Shown piece after piece: positions 1-10,415 of a stretch of DNA of 64,000 nucleotides. This DNA comes from Cladochytrium replicatum. Taxonomy: Eukaryota; Chytridiomycota; Chytridiomycetes; Cladochytriales; Cladochytriaceae. The stretch's first letter is position 1. Every line of letters starts with the position of its first letter. The notes beneath the pieces were generated by a model. The model worked only from the letters and a program-made list of their open reading frames with translations, did not search any database and had not been told where the DNA came from. Where the stretch lies: the NCBI GenBank assembly GCA_025526935.1, contig JAHLKD010000053.1, forward strand, positions 1 to 64,000, read 5' to 3'. Both the position numbers and the translations under genes were made by a program.

Positions 1-630
1 AGACTGAAGGGTGTAACGTGGCGTCCAACTTAACGGCGTGGCGGTTGTACAAGTTTATACCAGAGACACTGTTGGGACGGGATAATGGGGGATGGCGCAT
101 GTTTAACTAAGCAATCTGGGTTTGTTCTATGTACTGATTCTTTTACACCTGCTGAGGTTTCTCATTTACATTCAGTCTGGACGCACGGCGCCGATGCGCT
201 GTCACTACAGGTTCCGTGTGCGCGCGAAATCTTTCAGCTACGGCCATACCTCCGTGAAAACAACGCATCCCGTCCGATCTGCGAATTTAAGCACGGAAGG
301 GCTCAGTCAGTACTATGGTGGGTGACCACATGGGAATACTGGGTGCCGTAGATTCCTTTTGCTTTTTCCTACCTCGAACTACATACACTTCCGCGTGGCG
401 TGCACCCGGTGACAAACACGCGTCGGGGTAAAACTTGTTCTTTGCATCTTGCTCACCCCGCCACAGCACTGCAATGGAACCCATGAACCGACCCGTGAAA
501 ATGTTGCCACATGATCATAATCAGGAACGTGCATGTTAGACAGGGTCACCGCGTTTACTAGAGGGGGTCTAACGTGCATGTTGGACAGGGCCAGCAGCTT
601 TGCTACAAGAGGCTCTATCGTTGTTGTTAG
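1..630. other. Intergenic left end, no gene seen
   Basis: No recognisable gene. Short open frames occur on both strands but none has protein character I can place. The only structure is the degenerate tandem repeat at about 528-660, listed separately. Confidence 0.5.
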
Positions 631-660
631 ACGGGGTTAGCGCGTTTTGGACCAGCCCAC
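528..660. repeat. Degenerate ~45-base tandem repeat, about three units
   Basis: The phrase acgtgcatgtt(a/g)gacagggyc recurs at about 529 and 571. A weaker third unit near 617 begins cgttgttgttagacgggg. The unit is about 45 bases and the copies are diverged, so this is an old tandem array. Confidence 0.6.
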
Positions 661-2815
661 AATGTTGATGTTTGAAAGATTGAGCTGATTGCAAGTGGCA
701 CGGGTGACAGACGGACCCACGGGAACAAGTCGCCCAACCTCACACGAGATAGAATGCGACATAGTACGCCCCTATCAGCGAGGCTAGGTTTGATTTGCTC
801 GGATCTGGAGTCTGGCCAAGGTCCTGATTGGTGGGAAAGACGCGTCACGGTATACCCAATTTCAAGCATAGTTCGAAGAAAGACAAAAACAAATGACGAA
901 CCACAACCAGAGAATGAGAACCAAAAATCCTTGAAAAAGAGAGCAAAGCAAAAGAAGCTGCACACGCTTTAGCAAGTCGGTGGGAAACAGTCAGTGAAAC
1001 ATCAAATCCAGTATCTCTGAAAAGGCAACCCAAATAACAAACTGAAGGCTTGACAGGCAGGGGTTTGACCATGAAGAAGCAAAGGCAAATTAGCAGGAAT
1101 GGGAATTCTTGTGAGAATTAAATACTTAAAAGGACAAAACATGTTCGTTCTTTTCAACTTCATAATATGTATTTTCCAACCAATACATATCACGTGCTGG
1201 TGCAAAATCCAAATACAAGTGTAAAAATACACGTAAATCGGCGGCACATGGGGAGCCCTGCGAGCCGTAGGAAAAGTAAAATTTTTCATAACACTAAGGC
1301 ATATCCAAATCAACAAAAGCAGACAAGATAGAATCAGGAGCGGGAGACAAAACTAGGTCATAACCAAGACAGTTTGACCAAATGCGGTCAAGTGCAAAAA
1401 TAACAAGAACCACTGGGAAAAAGCAGGCTAAGGATAAAAAGGCTGTGGTGAAAGCATATCGATTGCAATGTCAAGAGGTAAGCGGGGATCATCAGGCAGT
1501 CATAAATCAAAAGTAGCAGACAAACTAGCACGAAAATGTAAACACACAGAGACATGGGCACGCGACACTTCAGGGGCATCATGGCAGTTCCTACAAGGGA
1601 ACAGGCGGCCAAGCTGATATAGCAGGAACAAACGAAGACATACTGTTGGGAGATGTTGGTGTGGGGGAAGCAACAAATGGTGACAAAGTTTCAAATTGCA
1701 GAAAGGTGCAAACAAAAGCAATTTTTCCATTATGCGAAACAGCTAAAGACTGAAAATGCAACATCAACGAATGAAGTGCGGGCACAACAGGCATAGGGAC
1801 AATGAGATCATTGTGACAAGCTGCAACATAAGGAGATGAACCATAACCAACTGGAGATGACCGATAGAATTGCAACAGGCAGCAGAGGGCTGGAATCACT
1901 AGACCAGCGACCAAACATACGTGCCTGAAGGTACTTCAGCCTGAACTCAAAAGTAGGAATTTGACCAAACGTGAAGTGAAAACAGATGACACAGCGCATG
2001 ATAACAAAAACGCTCGAGTACCTGAAGCTGATCAGTGGAAGGCCAAATAAGTGCTAGCCAAACTCAAGTGAAGGTCTAATGAAAGACAGAAACAACAATC
2101 TGGCAACACAAGGAGCAGACCCAAAGTATGGGCCAAAAAATACAATAAAAAAATAATATTTTTATATTGAAGGTAAGTTTTTTTTTTTTTTTTTTTAACA
2201 ATATTATTATTTATTTTGCACATACAGTGCATAACAAAAAACAACACCCAAAGTGCCTTACAAGATGGTCATGGACCAGCACATAGGGAAGCGCGCGCAG
2301 CATAAGGAAAAGCAACAAAGCAAAACAGAGAATGTAAACTCAAACCTGTGGCTACCCGTCAGATACTGCTAAGGTGCCAAAAAAACAGGTGAGTAATAAA
2401 TAATGAGAAAAGAAAACGTTAAAGATCCACAAATGCAGGGCCAAAGAGGGAGTCTGGAGGAGAAACTTCTAATGGCAGACCCATACAGTGAAGCCAAATC
2501 TTATGGAGACAACGAAAAACTAGATACCACGGTGCAAGATTCACTGGGTTGACAATGCGAAGTGGACGAAGGCTATCAATTGCAACGTCAAGCGGAAGTT
2601 GTAAAACAGGAACAGGAACAGGAGGCAACAATAGGTCAAGACGCAAACATTCTGAAACATGAGATCTAGAGAGAGTTGCAGTGCGGCAGTGACAACACTG
2701 CTTGCGGGGGTGATAAAACAAACGTCCAAGGCGATACTGCAGAAGCCTCAAGATTGACGAAATAGGGAAGCATGGAGGAGCAATTGCTAGCGGATGAGGG
2801 TGTGCAGATGCAAGT
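630..2815 (-). mobile_element. Degraded LINE (non-LTR retrotransposon) fragments
   Basis: Minus-strand frames carry decayed LINE ORF2 pieces. Near 850-1090 there is a reverse-transcriptase C-terminal block (LLLHG, then a broken frame, then YLGCLFRDTGFDVSLTVSHR and LAKAC), which resembles the region after the catalytic aspartates in LINE RTs. Two blocks with C..C....SR.HV..CL spacing, typical of the zinc-binding tail of LINE proteins, lie at about 1555-1650 and 2660-2765. So pieces of more than one element are present. A run of about 20 T at 2177-2196 could be the A tail of a minus-strand insertion. Stops and frameshifts are frequent. Segments at 940-1080, 1143-1400 and 2278-2420 match segments of the second LINE patch at 30590-32060. 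Not functional. Confidence 0.7.
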
Positions 2816-2822
2816 ACTTCCA

Positions 2823-2906
2823 CCGGCTTTAGCTCAGTTGGCAGTAGCGATTGGCTGTAATGTTAAAGTCACCAATAGGTCCCCAGTTCAAATCTGGGAA
2901 GCCGGA
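2823..2906 (+). tRNA. tRNA-Tyr(GTA) with a 10-base intron
   Basis: A complete cloverleaf can be drawn. The acceptor stem CCGGCTT/AAGCCGG pairs perfectly with discriminator A. The D arm starts GCTCAGTTGG (A box), with one mismatch in the stem. The anticodon stem is ATTGG/CCAAT. The variable loop is AGGTC. The T arm is CCCAG-TTCAAAT-CTGGG (B box). The anticodon loop reads CTGTAA, then TGTTAAAGTC, then A. Removing those ten bases after position 37, the standard nuclear tRNA intron site, leaves loop CTGTAAA with anticodon GTA, as expected for tyrosine. It directly abuts the LINE debris; a decayed copy lies near 31990. Confidence 0.85.
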
Positions 2907-3102
2907 AAACTCAATAATCTTCCTTATTCTCTACATAGCTGTGTGTAAGCTATTTTCCTTCATATATTTAGGAAGTGCAGCAATCCCATTTTCAATTTTC
3001 ACGTAATGTAACAGATGTGCAGTTCTGACTCAACGACCCACGCGACCTCCACCACTTGCTAGCTAAAGCCGTGCGATCAGCCACGTATTTGCAACACAGA
3101 CG

Positions 3103-4547
3103 ATGATCTCACCATCGAAACCACTAGACTTCGTCAGCATCACGAAACCCGTCACAGATGCTCTGGCCGCTGAGACTATCGCATCAGCTACTCGCAACTC
3201 GGTTTCACGACAACTTCGTCCAAACGCTCTCGTCATCCTCGATGGATACTCGAGTATCGATCATGCAATGCAGGTACATCACACTCCATCCAAAGTCCTC
3301 TGGATCTGACGTTTCCGTCCCTTCAGACCTTCCGCAAGAACCAGATCCACTGCGCTCCCGTAAGGGACAACTCAACGGGCGAATGGCTCGGCCTTCTCGA
3401 CCACTCCGACATCTTAGTCTTTGCCCTAAAAATGGCGACAGAAGGCTACGATCCTGAGCACACCTCACCTGACTCTCATCCTCCTCCGCCTACCTTCGCC
3501 GCCGCGGCTGCAATGCCGAAGCACGATCCAAAAGGACCTGAAGAAGAGCTTCCTTTAAAATGGCGCGACTTCGTTGCGAAATCGGCGGACGAGCTTGGAC
3601 ACAGGGCTGTGAGGTTTGCGATTAGGATGGTCAGGAACGTCGTGAACGAGTCGCAGAAAAACGAATTCTGTCCTGTGAACGATTCCGGGACAGTATTTCA
3701 GGTTGTCGAGGACGTGTTTGCACGGGGTGTCCACAGGGTGCCCGTTGTGGATGAGTCTGGAAAACTCACAGATATATTCTCTCAGTCAGGTTTATCAAAA
3801 ATAGATCCTCATCATTTTAGTCTGTTGATGGTTTTTTGAAGATGTGCTGAGGATGCTTTACGACATACTGCACCACCGCAACGGCATGCAGGGTCTTGGC
3901 CCCATCGCACAATGCAACATCGAAAGTCTCGGCTTGATCTCACCGACCGTCATCGCGATGAGCTCCAAAGCGCAAGCAATCCATGGTTTCTGGCTTATGA
4001 TGTTCCACAAGGTCACTGGCATCGCAATCCTGGAGCGCGGGGTGTTGGTTGGAAACCTCTCTGCATCCGATGTTCTGGTACGCTTATGAACGCCATGAGC
4101 TACCAATCGACCTCCTTTGAAAGGATTTTTTCTTTTGCTAGCACCTGTCGACGCACAATCTTACGTCTTTACTGGACCCCATCACCGCCTTTGTGACCGA
4201 AAGCGACAACTCATGGCACTGTGACAGCGATCACAAGGATACCTCCAACAAACATGTGCATTTCAACGGATTCGGCTCCATTGTGCGTATATCTCACTGT
4301 TTTTTGTCATCACTTCTGATATTGATTTATTTTTACGTAGTTGCGACCGCCGGTAACGGTCACCCCACGCACGACGTTCGGGACTCTGATCGAGAAACTT
4401 GCCGTTCATCATGTCCACCGTGCTTATGTTGTGGACGATGAAGGACGTCCGACGGGAGTGGTGACTCTTACAAGGGTCATGGAGATGCTTGGAGGGTATC
4501 CGAATGTGTCTGCCTCAGTTTCCTCTGGTCAGGGCCAGACAAAGTGA
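3103..4547 (+). CDS. CBS-domain protein (Sds23/AMPK-gamma-like)
   Basis: Five exons can be joined in frame: 3103-3273, 3327-3789, 3842-4077, 4142-4282 and 4341-4547. Recognisable CBS blocks are GTVFQVVEDVFARGVHRVPV with VDESGKLTD, and near the C-terminus TFGTLIEKLAVHHVHRAYVV with DDEGRPTGVVTLTRV. A proline- and alanine-rich disordered linker separates the first CBS segment from the rest. CBS pairs bind adenine nucleotides in the AMPK gamma subunit and the Sds23/Moc1 stress regulators. The phrase GNLSASDVL followed by a TFGTLIEKL block fits Sds23-type proteins better than metabolic enzymes, but the exact family is inferred. The exon 4 tail (DNSWHCDSDHKD...) is unusual and its boundary is less certain. 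Confidence 0.75.
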
Positions 4548-4988
4548 AATGTCTCGCACAGGAACATCACCAGAAACAACATGAGGTAGTTTTTGTGAGA
4601 ACGAACAAAACTGGATTCTCCCTCTGCTTTGAAAGGTTGTTTGACGGCAGGGCAAGTGATTTTTGAGTGTTTTTTATGATGGAACTGTTTAGTGAAAAGA
4701 GAAATATTCTTGTAAACTGTTTGATGTTTGAGAACAAACGATGGATTCAAATGGTTTCATTTATAGACAAACGATGGATTCAAATGGTTTCATTTATAGT
4801 ACTTTGGCAAAGCAAGTAAGACAATCACTGATGTTATTATTGAACTCTTTTCAATCCAAAACTCAGAAGATTCATATATTCACTGAGCTGTAAACAAAAC
4901 TCTTACAAACAAGAAATCTATAGCAAAAGCACCATCAGTCCTGGTCCACGACTGACCAATCTCAACAGCAACGACATTCCAATTTCCA
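4548..4988. repeat. Intergenic, with a perfect ~33-base tandem duplication
   Basis: Convergent 3' space between the CBS gene and the sulfotransferase. A unit starting acaaacgatggattcaaatg and ending tttcatttatag occurs twice in succession at about 4734-4799. Nothing else was recognised. Confidence 0.7.
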
Positions 4989-7673
4989 TTATGTGAACGA
5001 CTGCCAAATCTCATCCTCTTCAGCAGGCACCAGTCCCGGCATATACGTTACCCTCCCCCGGCTTAATCTGATCAGTTTCTCATAATGCAGATCCGATACG
5101 GTGTATGGGAAGCAAGGGTACGGGTCGACTTTCATTCCGTCTACCGTCAACGCCCTCCGCGCTTCCTCGCGAGTTTCCGCGGTCCCGTCAAACTTGCTGA
5201 GTTCCTCCAGGGCGAGTTTGACTTTGCGCCTTCGTTCTACGAGGTGCGGGTCACTGCTGCTTGGGTGAGGTTCGTCAGAGGATGCTGAGACGTTGTGTTG
5301 TTCGTTTGGATCTTCTCCCTGAGTTCGCATCTCGTGTTTGTTGAGACCAGGCTCATCCCTGCTGTTCGAGACAAGTCGGTCGTTAGTGGTTACTGGGACG
5401 GAGGATGCGCGATCCGATGGAATCATCTTCATGGTGTCCGAACGGAGGGAATCTGCAGATTGCTCGGTGGTTTGTTGAGAGTGAGTAAGGTCCGCCCTTG
5501 ATTGCTGAAGTGATTCTTGTGAGCGGAGGTTCCGTCGTGAGGCAAAGTATCGAAGAGTCAGGGCAAGTCGAAGGTTTTGGGTTGTCCAAGTATCTTGTTG
5601 CTCTTTCGGCAATCTCGTATCTACGTTTTCTCCAGACGCGTCGATGTCAACGAGTGCGCGTTTTCTCAGCCTGGAACGAAAGTCTGGCGGTCGATCGGTT
5701 GCAGATTCTTTACCCCCCGATTCCGAGTCGGGATCACAATCAGAGGGATTCTCGGCGTTTGGTATAGATACCATGCTATCAATCCCGGGATCCTCTCTCT
5801 CATCAACTTCAACTTCTACACTTGCGCCAACACGCAAGTTTTCATTCAAGCCATCCATAGCGTTCGCGGAACCCTGGCCTCTTTCAACCCTGGCCATGTT
5901 CGGAGCAGTGTATCTGTGTGCCGGAATTCCAGAATCATTGTTCAGACTCTGATAACCGGATTCCACTTGGAAATCTTCCGCACTGGCGTCGCGTGCTTGC
6001 AGCGCGAGTTTCTGTGCAAACATTTTCAGCGCTCTTGCAAGCACATGGTTTCGCTCCGTGGCGTCCAGCTCGCCTCCAACGCTGTTGAGCTTCAGTGGCG
6101 GGAGGTTTCGGTTGCTTGAGATGCCCATGGGTTGAACGGAGTTTTGGGGAGGCTGAATGACATTGTGGTTGGGATGATCGGTTGAGTATTCAACGCGCGA
6201 AACTTCTTCGATGTCGTTGGGGCTGGAATCAGCACGTTCCTGTTCCGAATCATATTGATGCTGTGAGAGATCCGACCAGTGAATGTCGTGATCCAGTTGT
6301 GATTCAGTGTTTCCAGCGGATCCGCTACCGCCATCACCACCTCGCACACTCGGCTTCTCACTCTCTTCCTTAACCATGTTTCTCAACCGAATCAAGTTCC
6401 TCGACGTCACCCTCTGCGTCCAATTCACCAGTTTGATCTGGACTGGATTGTTCAAAGCCGAAAAGCTCGCGCACTGGCTCTTGAGCGCCTTGATCTTTGC
6501 TTTAAACTCTCCCACCTCCTCCCAAAAATCAGCCCCCTGCGCCGCGAGCTTCCTTTCAAGCTCCATCCTCACCGACTTGTACAGCAACATGTCCAACCTG
6601 TTCGCCCTCGCCACCAGATCCCTCGTCTCCTCGTACCCAGGCTCCGTCAACACCCGCTTTGCAAACTTCTTCGAGCACTCCACGGCCTTGTTGTCCCACC
6701 TGTGCCCGTCCGCACATGAGTCCAGCATCTTCACATACAAAATATCGCCCCTCTCCCAGCCCAGCATCCGCCGCATCAGCACAAGCGACTCGTCAAAAAG
6801 CTCCGTGATCAGTATGAGTGAGAAATACTTGTCCTTCTCGACTGCCAGGAACCGGTTTAGGTCCTCGACGGTGCGGATGCCGAGTTCCTGGCACTGCCGG
6901 TTCCAGTTCTGCGACCAGTATCCCACGCCGGGCGCGAAAAAGACTTTGCGAGAGCGGGCGTAGTCGGCTAGGGATAAGTGCGGGTGGGAGGGGCGGATGA
7001 GGTACTGGTAGTGCGAGAGGAAGCGCGCGTGCGGGTCGCGGAGGACGGTGATGCCCATACCGCCCGGGACTGCGCGGCGGTACATTTGCATCATGTAGGC
7101 GACGTTGAGTTGGACGGGATGCTCGCGAAACCAGGAGCGGTTCATGGGGCCAAAGTGCGAGAGGAAGATGTGGGAGTCGAGGTTGGAGGTTATTTTGGGG
7201 TGTTCAAAGTCCATCTGGTCGGTGTAGTGGCGGCCGGGGATGAAGATCTTCTGACGGTGTTTGACGCCGTAGCGGAAGAAGATGGAGCCGAGTGTCGTGG
7301 ACCCGGTCTTGTGCGTTTTGATAAAGATGTAGCGGTTTTGGCGGGGTGGTTGGGAGGGGTTTGGTAGTGTCAGTGCGTTTTGTGGAGTTTTTGGGAATGT
7401 GAGGCGGATCTGGGGAGCGTGGAAGGTTGGATCAGGGGTGAAGGGTGGGTTGTGGGATGTCAGTTGGATGGTTGTGTCAACTGTCGACGATGATTCTGGC
7501 ATGAACACGAGCCAGACCAATGAGATCATCATGGACAACTTCCAGAGGCGTGTTTTCTTTGGCGTGAATGCTTTCGCAAACTTCAGACGAAACTGCTTTC
7601 TTTTCGACGTTATCATTGAATGTTGAAATGTCAGCTGACACCGCGTTTGTTTTTGATACATTTTGGGAAACAA
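4989..7673 (-). CDS. Galactose-3-O-sulfotransferase-like Golgi enzyme with long disordered tail
   Basis: Single-exon ORF of 894 residues. A basic N-terminus is followed by a hydrophobic segment at about residues 44-58, giving a type II membrane topology typical of Golgi sulfotransferases. The catalytic domain has the PAPS 5'-phosphosulfate-binding motif KTHKTGSTT (about 119-127) and a 3'-phosphate-binding motif VLRDPHARFLSHY (about 210-222). After it come WSQNWNRQC and a leucine-rich stretch ending near residue 390. These fit the galactose-3-O-sulfotransferase family (galactosylceramide and related glycan sulfotransferases, PAPS donor). Residues about 420-850 are acidic, Ser/Gln/Asn-rich and apparently disordered, making the protein roughly twice the usual family length. 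A conserved-looking end (DLHYEKLIRLSRGRVTYMPG) follows. The acceptor substrate cannot be told from sequence. Confidence 0.85.
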   Translation of the reverse strand: MFPKMYQKQTRCQLTFQHSMITSKRKQFRLKFAKAFTPKKTRLWKLSMMISLVWLVFMPESSSTVDTTIQLTSHNPPFTPDPTFHAPQIRLTFPKTPQNALTLPNPSQPPRQNRYIFIKTHKTGSTTLGSIFFRYGVKHRQKIFIPGRHYTDQMDFEHPKITSNLDSHIFLSHFGPMNRSWFREHPVQLNVAYMMQMYRRAVPGGMGITVLRDPHARFLSHYQYLIRPSHPHLSLADYARSRKVFFAPGVGYWSQNWNRQCQELGIRTVEDLNRFLAVEKDKYFSLILITELFDESLVLMRRMLGWERGDILYVKMLDSCADGHRWDNKAVECSKKFAKRVLTEPGYEETRDLVARANRLDMLLYKSVRMELERKLAAQGADFWEEVGEFKAKIKALKSQCASFSALNNPVQIKLVNWTQRVTSRNLIRLRNMVKEESEKPSVRGGDGGSGSAGNTESQLDHDIHWSDLSQHQYDSEQERADSSPNDIEEVSRVEYSTDHPNHNVIQPPQNSVQPMGISSNRNLPPLKLNSVGGELDATERNHVLARALKMFAQKLALQARDASAEDFQVESGYQSLNNDSGIPAHRYTAPNMARVERGQGSANAMDGLNENLRVGASVEVEVDEREDPGIDSMVSIPNAENPSDCDPDSESGGKESATDRPPDFRSRLRKRALVDIDASGENVDTRLPKEQQDTWTTQNLRLALTLRYFASRRNLRSQESLQQSRADLTHSQQTTEQSADSLRSDTMKMIPSDRASSVPVTTNDRLVSNSRDEPGLNKHEMRTQGEDPNEQHNVSASSDEPHPSSSDPHLVERRRKVKLALEELSKFDGTAETREEARRALTVDGMKVDPYPCFPYTVSDLHYEKLIRLSRGRVTYMPGLVPAEEDEIWQSFT

Positions 7674-8039
7674 TTTTGCTAAAAGTAAACCTCCGTGTCT
7701 CGATTAGTCGCAAAGATGTCGAATCGGTGTACTTTTCGAATGTTGCTCGGTTTCATAGTCGCCATAGTGGGTCTTGCTCACTGGGAACATTGCAGTGAGA
7801 AATAGGCGAACGAGTTCGTTTCAAAAATAAAAGAAGACAAAAATTGGGAGACATGAAACAGGACCACCAGTCTCTAGTATTTCGCAACCACTAATCTCGC
7901 AGAAAGGTACATAAAAAGGGAAGATGTCTCACAGAGGGTAGCTGTTGCTGTATTCCTCGCTGTTTCGTCCGAACCAGAGAATCATCGAACTGAATGGCAC
8001 ACTTGAGCGAAAATTCTAATGATGGGAGGTCGCTAGTAA
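7674..8039. other. Intergenic between two minus-strand genes
   Basis: Upstream of the sulfotransferase and downstream of VPS68. No further gene or RNA recognised. Confidence 0.5.
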
Positions 8040-8862
8040 TTACCCTAAGAAAATCGCTATGTTCTGAACACAGATAGCGATGCCAAAGTAGAAAGCGTCG
8101 CCAGTGTAGCCAGGGATGATATATTTGAGAGATAGGATGGCCTGTAAAAGAGGAACCGAGGGTTATAACATTCTCAACACAATCTACTCTATCATCATAC
8201 CAGGGCACCACCAATGGCACCAATTGCCATTGATACGCCCACGAAAGCAAAAGCACGAGCTTTGCAGGCGACGTTGTTCCCCGAAAACGAAAAGTCATCA
8301 GCATTCAAGGTGTCTTTGTCGATAAGGTTGACGCTACATATCCAGAGATGATTAACAAGGGTGACAAACACGACAATAAGGCACGACGCACATGATGAGC
8401 GAGAGTGTGGACAGAATTCCAGGTACGTAATCTTCAAAGCGAATAGCTTGTGGGGCGTTGCGAGACTGTGCGAAAAGGACTCCGTCGATGAAAAACCACC
8501 AACCCAGTGCAAACTAGAATTGCAATCCGAGAAAAATCAGCCGAACAGACAACCGCTCCCAACAAGTTTCCGTTTACCAGACCACCAGACAAATATCCGA
8601 CGACCTCCACCTGTGGTGGGAGATAAACCGCTATTCTGTCATACACCTGCTGGAAGATGGTGACACAGCCAGTGCAGTAGAATGGGTTCGAGCGGGGCCG
8701 AATGCCGCCTGAGGAAGAGCGGGTGGTTGTGGTAGCGCCAGACGAGTCGATTGATAGAGGTTGGTAACGAGGTGACTGTCAAATAAAAAGATTGCATGTC
8801 CGCGAGAATGAAAAGATGATGCCCTCCCAGCAAAGCATCTCCCATTATTGCTTGCTTACCAT
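8040..8862 (-). CDS. VPS68: Vps68/TMEM50 (UPF0220) membrane protein
   Basis: Spliced minus-strand gene. The joined protein contains VEVVGYLSGGLFALGWWFFI, DGVLFAQSRNAPQAIRFEDY and VPGILSTLSL with a hydrophobic segment. It continues with NLIDKDTLNADDFSFSG, a KARAFAFVGVSMAIGAIGGA helix, and ends YIIPGYTGDAFYFGIA with a last membrane segment. This is the four-helix UPF0220 family; yeast Vps68 acts with Vps55 in traffic out of late endosomes. The only start that joins in frame is the ATG at 8862-8860, immediately followed by a donor (gtaagc); the intron is 8776-8859. So the first coding exon is just the start codon. Other introns lie near 8508-8571 and 8141-8202. The N-terminal 60 residues are Ser/Thr-rich. 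Confidence 0.9.
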
Positions 8863-9070
8863 TGTGTTCTTGCTGTGATTTGTTGGATGGATGCACCAGC
8901 CGGCGATGGCGAGCAGTTCAGCCCCAGCTGGATAGCTGGATGGTGGCTGGTAATGTTCCCGTGACTGTGACGGGAACCAGCTGGTGTGGCTGGCTACTAC
9001 CTCACGTGTGCTGCCGTTCTTCCCCTTAAAGCGAAACAGACCGACAACAACCCAAAGTATTCAACACATC

Positions 9071-9579
9071 ATGTCTGGAAACGTACGTATGGGGATGTTA
9101 TCAACGCTGCAGCTTACCGCAGACCGGTGATCGCACGGGCCTGAACCATCTGCGTGACTCCATGCGCAAACTTATGCGATCTACGTCATTGACAGCCTTA
9201 ATTGCAGGCTGCTTTCGACAAGGCTGCCGAGGATGTGCGCAAGCTCACCTACAAGCCCTCCAACGACGAGCTGCTTTCTCTCTACGCTCACTTCAAGCAG
9301 GGAACCATCGGTGACAACACAACCGGTAAATTTGAATATACTCATCCAAACTCCTTTTTGTGATATGGTTTGCTCATGTTTTGGTGTAAGACCGTCCCGG
9401 TATGCTCGACTTCCAGGGCCGCGCCAAGTGGGATGCGTGGAACAACCTCAAGGGTAATTTGTTTTGTGTTTCATCACTCATTTATTTACACTGCTGATAT
9501 TGTGAATCTAGGCTTGAGCAAGGAGGATGCCCAGGCAGCTTACATCAAGATCGTTGAGGGTCTCCAGTCCAAGCAATAA
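9071..9579 (+). CDS. ACB1: Acyl-CoA-binding protein
   Basis: Four exons: 9071-9082, 9208-9325, 9391-9453 and 9512-9579. All introns have GT-AG borders and join in frame to about 86 residues, the normal ACBP size. The ACB fold signature is clear: [36 protein letters not shown], then [20 protein letters not shown] and AYIKIVEGL. The conserved Tyr and Lys residues that bind acyl-CoA are present. The protein is a cytosolic carrier of long-chain acyl-CoA. The first exon encodes only MSGN. An AATAAA-like signal lies about 95 bases after the stop. Confidence 0.95.
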
Positions 9580-10415
9580 GTTGGAGCATATTTGCAACCC
9601 TCCCGCTGCCCAAAGTTTTCATTGGCTTTGCTGTGTTCTGAGAATTCGCAGTGTGATTTTTGCGGACGACCAAATAAAATATATCTGGATGGGATCGCAA
9701 TGCAGAACGATGCTACTATGTGGTTTCATTTTTACGGAAAGTCGTGTTCATAAACTCACAGAACGCATATGCGGATCTGACGTTGGAAGCTCGAGCCTAA
9801 CCAACTGAATAACAAGAAGAATGGTCTCAACACGGATCCGTTATCAAACCAAGGTCAGCCTTGAAAAATCCCCTTCCCCACCGTATGAACCACCACTTTT
9901 ATGTCTTCACCTTCGAGAGTTGCGGTAAGCGTGGCACTTCTCTCTCTAGCATGTCCAAGGGACGTTGAGATGTAGCAGCTGCCTCCAACCACGATCTCTA
10001 AGTTCACTATTTTTCACACGTTCGACAGCTGCCTTGAATTTGGCAGGGTTCCATTGAGTACTGCAACCCATGGATTCGCATCGCTAATTTCATCTCACAG
10101 AACTGCTCTCGAAATAAAGCGACGACACCTGCCAGTCCATTGACATAAAAGCTCAATCGCCTCGATAGATCTTCTGATGCGCATTCTATGGGTTAAACCA
10201 TTCAGAGGACATTGACATAAACTCCTTGAAAGTCGTGAGTAAGGCAATCATCAAAGGTGCCCCTCAAGAACACGGCACACTCCAGAACTTCTCGAGTGAG
10301 AGGACCGTCAACCCAGAAATTGCCGGAAACAAATCAGCTCTGCTAAAGAAACTGCCTTCCGATTCGAGTTGCTGAGAGAATGGCAGAGTGCGGTATGGCA
10401 AGAGGGACGTGAGGC
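9580..10415. other. Gene-free stretch before the 756-base repeat
   Basis: ACB1 3' flank, then about 750 bases with no recognisable protein, tRNA or repeat on either strand. Confidence 0.5.

Noticed and set aside
2177-2196. Poly-T run as a regulatory element
   Set aside because: Better explained as the A tail of a minus-strand LINE insertion.
4734-4799. CRISPR-like repeat
   Set aside because: Only two adjacent units without spacers, in a nuclear fungal genome.
5577-6963. Long plus-strand ORFs within the sulfotransferase
   Set aside because: Antisense shadows of the 894-residue minus gene, which has real motifs.
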